In this document: positions 1 through 5,540 of the stretch, one piece after another | How positions within the stretch are numbered: position 1 is the first letter of the stretch | Layout of the letters: each line of letters begins with the position of its first letter | Assembly: GCA_017472905.1 (NCBI GenBank) | Contig: JAFUNW010000113.1 | Location: forward strand, 1-6,069 | DNA length: 6,069 nucleotides | Origin: Bacteroidaceae bacterium | GTDB taxonomy: Bacteria; Bacteroidota; Bacteroidia; Bacteroidales; Bacteroidaceae | Direction of reading: 5' to 3' | Position numbers and translations under genes: made by a program | Notes under the pieces: model-generated | Told to the model about the DNA's origin: nothing | The model's database searches: none | The model's input: the letters and a program-made list of their open reading frames with translations, nothing else

Positions 1-57
1 CTTATTGAATACTGCGCTTACTTTCTCCCACCCCCTCCGTTTCGCTTCGCTACACTC

Positions 58-78
58 GTCCCCCTAAGACAGGGGGAC
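58..78. repeat. Short perfect hairpin, 8-bp stem and 5-nt loop
   Basis: GTCCCCCT (58-65) and AGGGGGAC (71-78) are exact inverted repeats around AAGAC. It lies in the gene-free left flank. Its right arm overlaps by two bases the first copy of the 21-bp direct repeat that starts at 77. Confidence 0.4.
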
Positions 79-184
79 AGCTAAGATACTCTTGCTTACC
101 CCTAAAAAGATGCTTCGGCTGCGCTCAGCATGACAAAATGAGGAAGAAAGGAGAAAAATAAGAACAGCTAAAATACTCTTGCTT
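77..184. repeat. Pair of 21-bp direct repeats 87 bp apart
   Basis: The 21 bases at 77-97 and at 164-184 differ at one position only (ACAGCTAAGATACTC... against ACAGCTAAAATACTC...), and both are followed by a C-rich stretch. The first copy contains CTAAGATACT, a 10-mer that also occurs in the 22-bp-period array at 2100-2109 on the other side of the FGE-fold gene. There is no coding sequence here. Confidence 0.5.
106..135. repeat. Dispersed-repeat-like (REP-like) palindromic sequence
   Basis: The stretch with GATGCTTCGGCTGCGCTCAG followed by CATGACA has ends that pair (ATGCT at 110-114 with AGCAT at 127-131). It resembles the short intergenic elements of the form TCATnCTGAGCGnAGCCGAAGnATC that I recall as scattered in many copies in Bacteroidota and other bacteria. 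Only one copy is in this window, so the dispersed nature is from memory and not shown here. Confidence 0.4.
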
Positions 185-278
185 CCCCAAGAAGAACCAC
201 AAAGCGGTGAAGGAGTTCAACAGAGAGCTTCAATTTTTAACTTTTAATTTCCCAAACTCCCTCCCCCCTAAAGGGGTA

Positions 279-300
279 CTCCCTCTATAAACAGAGGGAG
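279..300. repeat. Short perfect hairpin, 8-bp stem and 6-nt loop
   Basis: CTCCCTCT (279-286) and AGAGGGAG (293-300) are exact inverted repeats around ATAAAC. Beside it, at 265-276, is the small palindrome-like CCCCTAAAGGGG. No T-run is next to it, so a terminator is not supported. It belongs to a run of short hairpins in this gene-free flank. Confidence 0.4.
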
Positions 301-361
301 AATATAAATAGCATGGCTAATCTCCCACGTATCTTTCTCTCTCTCCCGATACCCTTCACCT

Positions 362-389
362 GCGAAGGGGCTGCTTCGCTTTGCCCCTT
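362..389. repeat. Overlapping, mutually exclusive inverted repeats
   Basis: AAGGGGC (365-371) pairs with GCCCCTT (383-389) around 11 nt. The overlapping GCGAAG (362-367) pairs with CTTCGC (374-379) around 6 nt. The two stems cannot form together. They lie in the gene-free left flank and have no visible gene to control on either strand, so they are recorded as structure only. Confidence 0.35.
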
Positions 390-392
390 TTC

Positions 393-411
393 TCCGGTGA
401 AGCGCACCGGA
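393..411. repeat. Short perfect hairpin, 7-bp stem and 5-nt loop
   Basis: TCCGGTG (393-399) and CACCGGA (405-411) are exact inverted repeats around a 5-nt loop. It has the same stem and loop size as the inner hairpin at 448-466 but a different sequence. No T-run follows on the minus strand, so it is not an obvious terminator. Its function is unknown. Confidence 0.45.
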
Positions 412-431
412 ATAGAGAGGGACCGGAAAAA

Positions 432-482
432 GAAACCTCCTCTCACCGAGCGGCTCAGTGCCGCTCTGCTCTCTGAGGTTTC
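432..482 (-). terminator. Two-tier hairpin downstream of the variable-region gene (terminator or DGR target hairpin)
   Basis: An outer 8-bp inverted repeat (432-439 with 475-482, GAAACCTC/GAGGTTTC) encloses a perfect 7-bp GC-rich inverted repeat (448-454 with 460-466, GAGCGGC/GCCGCTC) with a 5-nt loop. The internal loops on the two sides are both 8 nt. In the gene's direction the structure starts 32 nt after the stop codon and is followed by five T, so it could be an intrinsic terminator, although the internal loop weakens it. The inner hairpin also resembles in size the stem-loops found just downstream of DGR variable regions, for example in Bordetella phage BPP-1. The sequence alone does not separate the two roles. 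Confidence 0.5.
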
Positions 483-514
483 CCTATTTTTGCTCAGTCT
501 TTTTTCTGAAAGAA

Positions 515-1897
515 CTAGAGAGCAAGGCGCAGGCCAAGGTTGTTGCTGCCGCCGGACGGGTCGACGAAGTAGCAATTAGCCACCCGGCAGCACCAGGCAT
601 AGTTGCTCCAACTGCCCCCACGAATCACGCGGTCAGAGCCTGAAGATGGGCCGGTAGGGTTCGTCTGAGAACTGCTGCTATAAGAACCGTACCAATCCTG
701 ACACCACTCCCATACATTACCGCTCATATCGTACAAGCCCAATTCATTTGCTGACTTAGTTGCTACAGGATGAGTCTTACTTCCGGAATTATCCCCATAC
801 CAAGCCACACTTCCTAATTTGTTGCTTCCTGAATATTGGTAGCCCTGACTTTGGTTACCGCCTCGTGCGGCAAACTCCCACTCCGCTTCGGTGGGGAGAC
901 GGAATGTACGACCGGTCAAGGCATTCAACTTACGGATAAAGGTCTGGCAATCGTTCCAAGAAACACGCTCCACCGGAAGATTGTCTCCCTTGAAACGACT
1001 CGGATTGCTGCCCATCACCGCTTTCCAAAGCGCTTGCGTCACTTCTGTCTGACCTATCGAATAGTTCGACAACGTCACGCTATGAACCGGTTTTTCATCA
1101 CTATCCGGATTCATTTGCTCCGAAGTAGCTCCCATACGGAACGTGCCACCCTCCACGCGAACCATCGTGAAGCTCACACCGTTGACCGTGAAGGTCTCTT
1201 CTTTAGCGGAAACTGTCGAAGTAAGGGAGGGAGTTATTTCTTCCATTGGCATTTCCGCCACCGGTGTCCGCTCTTCCTTCGGAGTTTCAACTACTACCGG
1301 AACCTCTGCTTTCGGAGTCTGCTTTTCCTCCTCCGGCAAGTTATGCACCGTTACATCTTGAATCGGAAGTATCTGCTTGAGTTTATACTCCGTAGAGTTG
1401 ACATCGAGCACCATCACAGCCTCCACTTGGGCCGTAGTCATCAACCGGTCGCCGGCAAAAAGTTGGTTCTGATAAGTGAAATCGGCCTCCACACTGTTGC
1501 CGCCATCGGTCGACTTCAGGGAGATAAAACGAAAATCGCTTTGGCGAAACTCCAAAGGCTCTTCGAACATCGAACGATAAAGCATTCTGAATTTATCACA
1601 ATAGTTACGGAACGACCAAAGGCCATCTTCGTTAGAGGCTCCAAAATCGGGTTTGAAGACTCCTCCCGGAGAGGTGTTGGAGGCACCGATGGCATCCATA
1701 AAGTCTTGATCTTCCTCCATACATGCTCCCAACCAACTTGCATAAAACGTACCGACATGCTCTTTGATGCGCCTCACATTCTTCTCGCGCACCTTGCCCG
1801 TCAGCTCTTGCCCTTGTGCCCATCCTTCGGTCGAACACAACAACAGTCCGGCAAAGAGTAACATCCATCCATATAACCAAAAACGAGTTTTGTCCAT
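515..1897 (-). CDS. Secreted FGE-sulfatase (SUMF1/C-type-lectin fold) protein, probable DGR variable protein
   Basis: 460 residues. Residues 1-27 form a signal peptide (hydrophobic WMLLFAGLLL, likely cleavage after GWA), so the protein is exported. Residues 28-185 are a domain I do not recognise. Residues 186-232 are a Pro/Thr/Glu-rich linker with repeated TPK/TPV-like steps. Residues 235-460 are an FGE-sulfatase domain: GGTFRMG (250-256), TEVTQALWKAVMG (284-296), RLPTEAEWEFAARGG (333-347), LYDMSGNVWEW (388-398), RVIRGGSW (423-430) and the closing LGLRLAL. Aligned by eye to human FGE, the two catalytic cysteines fall on A434 and V439, so oxidase activity is unlikely; a ligand-binding scaffold is inferred. 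Residues 431-453 show the codon pattern of a DGR variable region (separate entry). The gene stands alone between a terminator and its own promoter. The ATG at 1897 is chosen because it directly precedes the signal peptide. The fold call is firm; the function is inferred. Confidence 0.93.
   Translation of the reverse strand: MDKTRFWLYGWMLLFAGLLLCSTEGWAQGQELTGKVREKNVRRIKEHVGTFYASWLGACMEEDQDFMDAIGASNTSPGGVFKPDFGASNEDGLWSFRNYCDKFRMLYRSMFEEPLEFRQSDFRFISLKSTDGGNSVEADFTYQNQLFAGDRLMTTAQVEAVMVLDVNSTEYKLKQILPIQDVTVHNLPEEEKQTPKAEVPVVVETPKEERTPVAEMPMEEITPSLTSTVSAKEETFTVNGVSFTMVRVEGGTFRMGATSEQMNPDSDEKPVHSVTLSNYSIGQTEVTQALWKAVMGSNPSRFKGDNLPVERVSWNDCQTFIRKLNALTGRTFRLPTEAEWEFAARGGNQSQGYQYSGSNKLGSVAWYGDNSGSKTHPVATKSANELGLYDMSGNVWEWCQDWYGSYSSSSQTNPTGPSSGSDRVIRGGSWSNYAWCCRVANCYFVDPSGGSNNLGLRLAL
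522..622 (-). other. Candidate DGR variable region (VR) at the 3' end of the FGE-fold gene
   Basis: The 3' end of the gene encodes a conserved frame (RGGSW, CRVA, P447, LGLRLA) with hypervariable-looking positions between. Codons at these positions nearly all have the form NNC: 431 AGC, 432 AAC, 436 and 437 TGC, 442 TGC, 443 TAC, 444 TTC, 445 GTC, 446 GAC, 448 TCC, 449 and 450 GGC, 451 AGC, 452 and 453 AAC. Bases 1 and 2 vary while base 3 stays C, which is what adenine-specific mutagenesis of template AAC codons gives. The GC-rich end (about 522-535) is where the initiation-of-mutagenic-homing element would lie. The placement in the last ~35 codons of a C-type-lectin-fold domain matches known DGR targets. 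The template repeat and reverse transcriptase are not in the window, so the limits are approximate. Confidence 0.72.
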
Positions 1898-1969
1898 CTT
1901 ATCTGCGTGTTTATTGCTTCATTTTGTAATAGGAAACCGCACCGTCCCCCAAGAACGGCCGTTAACCGA

Positions 1970-2001
1970 CAAAAGTAAGGCAAAAAACAATGGTATCCAA
2001 A
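1970..2001 (-). promoter_or_regulatory. Bacteroidota-type promoter for the FGE-fold gene
   Basis: Read on the minus strand, a TTTG -33 box (1998-2001) is followed after exactly 20 bp by TACTTTTG (1970-1977). The latter matches the Bacteroides -7 consensus TAnnTTTG at every fixed position. Transcription would begin near 1963, giving a leader of about 65 nt before the ATG at 1897. The promoter lies between the 22-bp-period array and the gene, so the FGE-fold gene has its own promoter and is not simply read from the operon to its right. Confidence 0.6.
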
Positions 2002-2074
2002 ACTTAGACACCTTTTTTCCGCTTCACCGACTAAAAAAGCAACGTTCCACCCCAATTAACGGAAGTTTTGGAGG

Positions 2075-2150
2075 ATCTTAAGATACTTGGCAAAGTATCC
2101 TAAGATACTTGAGCATTTATCTTAAGATACTTGGCCAAGTATCTTAAGAT
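2075..2150. repeat. Four palindromic 10-bp boxes at an exact 22-bp period (possible operator array)
   Basis: The self-complementary box ATCTTAAGAT occurs at 2075-2084, 2097-2106 (as ATCCTAAGAT), 2119-2128 and 2141-2150, always 22 bp apart. The 12-bp spacers are related: acttggcaaagt, acttgagcattt and acttggccaagt. The third spacer is itself a perfect palindrome, so 2119-2150 is fully self-complementary, extending to a 38-bp perfect palindrome at 2116-2153. The array begins 74 bp upstream of the -33 box of the FGE-fold gene and abuts the T-run of the terminator behind it. A period of about two helical turns suits a protein binding one face of the DNA, or a tandem duplication of an operator; both are inference. 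Confidence 0.75.
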
Positions 2151-2153
2151 AAA
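2116..2153. repeat. Perfect 38-bp palindrome
   Basis: Every base from 2116 to 2134 pairs with its partner from 2135 to 2153, with no loop; the centre is GGCC. The left arm reads TTTATCTTAAGATACTTGG. The copy at 2075-2106 is the same 32-bp core with two changes (A at 2092, C at 2100). The palindrome could form a cruciform, or a long hairpin in RNA that reads through the neighbouring terminator. The shared A/T-run at 2151-2157 also serves that terminator. Confidence 0.8.
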
Positions 2154-2181
2154 AAAAGAGGATGCGCATAGACGCATCCTC
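2151..2181 (-). terminator. Intrinsic terminator of the metallopeptidase-DUF4302-CTD operon
   Basis: On the minus strand, GAGGATGCG (2173-2181) pairs perfectly with CGCATCCTC (2158-2166) around a 6-nt loop and is followed by seven T (2157-2151). This is the standard form of a rho-independent terminator and starts 34 nt after the stop codon of the CTD protein gene. Confidence 0.88.
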
Positions 2182-2215
2182 CTATTCTTTATCTTTCCTT
2201 AAAAATCGCGAATAC

Positions 2216-4033
2216 TTACTTCACAACTTTCAATGTCTGCGGCTCTACGCCATCGAACTTAACCAAATAGATGCCTTTGGGCAATCCGGCAACCGAAATG
2301 GTCTGTCCACCATCAGCCGACAAAACAACTGAAGCGACTACCTGACCGGATGTAGTCAATACCGTTGCCTGAGTATATCCTTGCGGATAAGAGACAACCA
2401 AATCTTCTCCGGAAATGGTTGCAGTCAACTTACCTGTAGAAACGGACTCAATACCGGCAGCTTCATAATCTCCCTGAATAAATGTACGAGTCCGCACGAA
2501 TCCACGAGAATCGGTAAATACGAGGTCAGCCATACGACCGGCAACGCCATCCGGAAGCGGAGCAGCCTGAATATTAATCTTATAGAGCATTGTTTCTGTG
2601 GTAGCTTTGGATGTAGTCGTAGCAATCAACCAACTTTTATCCGTAGACTCTACTTTCATGTCATGTTCATCAAAGTATAAAGAAGCCCAGTTTACCACAT
2701 TCAGGTTCTCGTTCATACCTTCGTTGGGAACTCCCAATGTATCTTGATCTACATAATAATAACCGTTGTCCATGATGGTGAAAGGAATGGTTACGCCCAA
2801 ATAGATATCCAACGAAGTGTTGTAAGTATGATAGGTTGAACCATCGGTTGAAACGGTATAAGTCAAAATTCGTCCGGCGTAATCACCTACAGTAGGAATG
2901 TATCCGCAAGTATTCTTGTCGCTGGTACGATCTACCTGGTGAAGCAAAGCCCATCCGGTAGTACCATCCTGCGGGCCATCGATAATGATGGCAAATTGTT
3001 CATTCACAAGCACTTGCTCCGGAGTATTCACCGCAACTTGCCAAATAGAAAATCCTGCTTCTTCAAAGCGCTGTACCAAAGCCGGCTTTGAAGTGACAGA
3101 TTCAACAAGCGGAGTCCACATTTGTTGGCCATCGACTTCGGAAATGGTCATCCAGTTTACTGTAAAATCTTTGTTCGTAAGATTTGCAGAAGGTTGTGCA
3201 ACCACATAGAACATGGTGCTTGACAACAAGATGGGAGACAACGGTTTTTCATAAAACTCAATATAACTGGCCTTATACTCGGAATCAGAACCGAAAGCCA
3301 ACTGGCTCCATCCTTCTGTAAACGCAGCATAAAATGTATTTGTCAAAGTCTGAACATGCGGGTCGCAATTCCAAACAAAAGCTGTAGACTGGTCGTTGAT
3401 GACTCCATAAACCTCTTCACCGGTATCCGGATCCTTATATTGACCGTATTGATAAGAATCTTCCAATCCGGTAGCAGAATAAGCAACCAAAGTAGGCATT
3501 TTTTCAAATGTTTCACTGGCAAAAGGCATGTAGCGTACAGTTACGCTCTCCTCGTTCGGAACATAAGTCGTATCATTCAACATCCATTCGATATTGACCG
3601 CACCGGTTGAAGTATTGGTGTATTTCATATCGCAATCAACCGGAGCCAAAATACCATGACCGGTATACTCACCTTCTACACCCGTTCCCAATCCGGGTAC
3701 CAAGTTATAAACACCGGACGAGAATGAATAGCCGGCTTCAAAAGCTCCACCGGCACGAGTAACCGGAGAAGTAGTTGCTTCTGCCTTATCAAAAGAAACA
3801 AAAGAACGGTTCTTAAAAACTTGTGCTTTCGGAAGAGCTTTCAACTCTTTCGAAACATGTTGAATATTCAACTGTTCCACTTTCGTGATGGTCGGTCCAT
3901 TCTTACGAACAGAAGAGAAATCCAATTCATTTACCTGCAAAGATTGTTGTGCAGATGCGGCAGTAGCAACCAAGCAAAGCCCCAAAGCTACCTTTAATGT
4001 GTTACGCAATAACATCATACTCTTTATTATCAT
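2216..4033 (-). CDS. Secreted protein with Por/T9SS-type C-terminal sorting domain
   Basis: 605 residues. Residues 1-28 are a signal peptide (VALGLCLVATAASA, cleavage before Q29). The body (about 30-525) matches no family I can name; it is rich in Thr, Ser, Tyr and Val and has the look of beta-sandwich surface domains. Residues 527-605 fit the type A Por secretion C-terminal domain: YP (549-550), TTSGQVV (560-566), DGGQTISVAGLPKGIYLVKF (574-593) and a final KVVK. In species with a type IX system such domains direct export across the outer membrane; similar domains also occur in gut Bacteroides that, as far as I recall, lack the full system, so the route here is uncertain. It follows the DUF4302 gene by 54 bp with no promoter seen, so it is probably in the same operon, and a terminator follows. 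The ATG at 4018 is an equally good start, leaving a more usual signal peptide. Confidence 0.88.
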   Translation of the reverse strand: MIIKSMMLLRNTLKVALGLCLVATAASAQQSLQVNELDFSSVRKNGPTITKVEQLNIQHVSKELKALPKAQVFKNRSFVSFDKAEATTSPVTRAGGAFEAGYSFSSGVYNLVPGLGTGVEGEYTGHGILAPVDCDMKYTNTSTGAVNIEWMLNDTTYVPNEESVTVRYMPFASETFEKMPTLVAYSATGLEDSYQYGQYKDPDTGEEVYGVINDQSTAFVWNCDPHVQTLTNTFYAAFTEGWSQLAFGSDSEYKASYIEFYEKPLSPILLSSTMFYVVAQPSANLTNKDFTVNWMTISEVDGQQMWTPLVESVTSKPALVQRFEEAGFSIWQVAVNTPEQVLVNEQFAIIIDGPQDGTTGWALLHQVDRTSDKNTCGYIPTVGDYAGRILTYTVSTDGSTYHTYNTSLDIYLGVTIPFTIMDNGYYYVDQDTLGVPNEGMNENLNVVNWASLYFDEHDMKVESTDKSWLIATTTSKATTETMLYKINIQAAPLPDGVAGRMADLVFTDSRGFVRTRTFIQGDYEAAGIESVSTGKLTATISGEDLVVSYPQGYTQATVLTTSGQVVASVVLSADGGQTISVAGLPKGIYLVKFDGVEPQTLKVVK

Positions 4034-4088
4034 TAATTTATTAATTTCTATACTCCCCTACAGGAGCAACTCCTATACACCTTATTTA
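4034..4088 (-). other. Intercistronic gap between DUF4302 and CTD protein genes
   Basis: This short AT-rich gap holds one small inverted repeat (AGGAG at 4062-4066 with CTCCT at 4070-4074, 3-nt loop), followed on the minus strand by a G-run and then an A/T-rich leader. I see no TAnnTTTG box, so an internal promoter is not supported. Confidence 0.4.
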
Positions 4089-5540
4089 CTAATATTTATT
4101 TATCACCAAGCTCGTACCATCCGCAACATTCACAAAACTGAATGATTCATAATCGGGAGAAGGAACGATGATGCATTTCACCGGAGTAAATGCACTTCCG
4201 AAAAGCGCTGTCAGATAGCTCTTCAACGGTTTCTCAATACGTGCCTGATACTCTTTTGACAAATCAGTTCCCTGTTGGTACACATAATTTTCATTCTGAC
4301 TCGCATACACCAAAGAGGAAGTTGCAGCACCGATAAATGCAACCATATCATCACGTCCTGTTTCTGTATCCCAATAGTAGTTCAACGGACATTGGGCAAG
4401 ACAAGGAACGGTACGTCCACTCTTATCCTGGTATTGGTCATAAATGGCAAAGATATATTGGCTACCGGAAGCATCGTCTGCAAACATCGCCATCATAGCA
4501 TAATTCTCCAATGATTCATAAAGCACTTTCCATTCATCTTCCGCGCTTTTGGGATTGTATGCCAATTGGTAATTGTCTTCACGCATAATGGTGTCGCGAC
4601 CGGAAATGTATTCATACATACCCCGAAATACCTCCTTACGAACCGGGAATTGGAATTTGGGAAGTCCGTTTTCTGCCATTTTAATGGTATGACCTGTTTG
4701 TCCATTGATCAAGAAGTCATTTTGTTCTTCATCATAAATGAATTCTTTCACTTCAACCCCATTCACTTGAATAGGTTTACTCAAATGAACTCCTTTCGTA
4801 CTAAAATATACGGCACAAGTATCTGCAACCATTTTGTCTTCCTTCATTTGATAAATGACTCCGCTTCGAGATATCATATCAAAACCGGCTAACACCGCTA
4901 CACTATCTTCTTGTCCGGAGAATATCATATCTCGAAAATAGACATTGACATCATCTCCGCCGGTGAATTCATCTATCACTTTATTCAATTTTTTGATATC
5001 TTCATTCGGGTCAACAGTATTCTTTACGATGTAGCAAGATTTCTGTGCACGAACAGACTTTAAATAAATAGTATCACCGGCCTCACTATGCCCCATCAAA
5101 ACAAATTCAAAGTCTCCAGCCCATCCGGAACCAAAATTATGTTCATCAAAAGTAGGATCCGACAATTTATGAAGCAACGAATAAGTAGCAAAAGTCAATA
5201 CAGGACCTTGAGAATTTTGAATCGTATAATCCGATTCTTGCCAATCATACCCTTTTGCCAAATCTTCTTCTGACGCAAAAAGATAAAACAAGTTCTTATC
5301 GACTTGCATCTTTACACGACCGTTTTCAGCAAACTGCATCCAAAGATTAAATGCACCATATTGCGTTGTATCCGGATAATAATCAAAACGCCATCCATAC
5401 TCTGAAGATGCGAGCATTTCCTTATATTCATCCATGTAATCGTTCACAATACCGGAGGGATCACGATAATCATCCTCACAAGCTGTAGCAAACAACATTC
5501 CGGCCATTAAAGGCAATATATAAATAAACTTTTTCATCAT
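4089..5540 (-). CDS. DUF4302 family lipoprotein
   Basis: 483 residues. The N-terminus MMKKFIYILPLMAGMLFATA ends at a probable lipobox cysteine, C21, followed by EDD. Acidic residues just after the cysteine resemble the lipoprotein export signal for surface display in Bacteroidota, so an outer-surface lipoprotein is inferred. The start of the mature protein matches DUF4302 (PF14135) as I know it: a helix with EYKEMLASSEYGW (38-50), FDYYP (52-56), then a beta strand with F70..NGRVKM. The length is normal for the family. Members have no known biochemical activity and sit in SusC/SusD-type loci beside a zinc metallopeptidase lipoprotein, as here. The first ATG (5538-5540) overlaps the stop of the preceding gene as ATGA, which suggests translational coupling; an ATG directly after it (5535-5537) is the alternative start. 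Confidence 0.88.
   Translation of the reverse strand: MMKKFIYILPLMAGMLFATACEDDYRDPSGIVNDYMDEYKEMLASSEYGWRFDYYPDTTQYGAFNLWMQFAENGRVKMQVDKNLFYLFASEEDLAKGYDWQESDYTIQNSQGPVLTFATYSLLHKLSDPTFDEHNFGSGWAGDFEFVLMGHSEAGDTIYLKSVRAQKSCYIVKNTVDPNEDIKKLNKVIDEFTGGDDVNVYFRDMIFSGQEDSVAVLAGFDMISRSGVIYQMKEDKMVADTCAVYFSTKGVHLSKPIQVNGVEVKEFIYDEEQNDFLINGQTGHTIKMAENGLPKFQFPVRKEVFRGMYEYISGRDTIMREDNYQLAYNPKSAEDEWKVLYESLENYAMMAMFADDASGSQYIFAIYDQYQDKSGRTVPCLAQCPLNYYWDTETGRDDMVAFIGAATSSLVYASQNENYVYQQGTDLSKEYQARIEKPLKSYLTALFGSAFTPVKCIIVPSPDYESFSFVNVADGTSLVINKY
5537..5540 (-). promoter_or_regulatory. ATGA stop-start overlap (translational coupling)
   Basis: On the minus strand the DUF4302 ATG and the metallopeptidase TGA share the bases ATGA. 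This supports one transcript and coupled translation, so the two products are probably made in similar amounts. Confidence 0.7.

Larger units (their letters stand above)
1..514. other. Gene-free region
   Basis: I find no convincing gene on either strand. The short open frames here either run into the antisense of the FGE-fold gene or are rich in Arg, Ser and Pro with no recognisable domain. I looked for an AAC-rich template repeat matching the variable region on either strand and saw none. The content is short hairpins, a direct-repeat pair and C/G homopolymer-rich stretches. Confidence 0.7.

Noticed and set aside
1..514. DGR template repeat or reverse transcriptase fragment next to the variable region
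   Set aside because: I looked for an AAC-rich copy of 522-622 and for reverse transcriptase motifs on both strands and found neither.
285..575. Minus-strand open frame of 96 codons starting inside the variable region
   Set aside because: It is out of frame with the FGE-fold gene, starts within its 3' end, crosses the hairpin complex and has a Ser/Arg-rich composition without any motif.
313..579. Plus-strand open frame of 88 codons in the left flank
   Set aside because: It covers the hairpin region and runs into the antisense of the variable region. It shows no promoter, domain or signal peptide.
836..1861. Long plus-strand open frame (341 codons) antisense to the FGE-fold gene
   Set aside because: It lies entirely within the reverse complement of a gene with clear domain motifs; its product is rich in His, Arg and Leu, with no signal peptide or recognisable family. 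It is a shadow of the codon use on the other strand.
1835..1897. Lipoprotein signal (cysteine at residue 21) in the FGE-fold protein
   Set aside because: The residue before the cysteine is Leu where Gly, Ala or Ser is expected, and a normal cleavage site after GWA lies just downstream. A type I signal peptide fits better, though anchoring is not excluded.
2075..2150. Small CRISPR array
   Set aside because: The repeats are only 10 bp, the spacers 12 bp and related to each other, and no cas gene is present. It is a palindromic tandem array.
4062..4074. Terminator between the DUF4302 and CTD protein genes
   Set aside because: The stem is only 5 bp with a 3-nt loop and no T-run follows on the minus strand.
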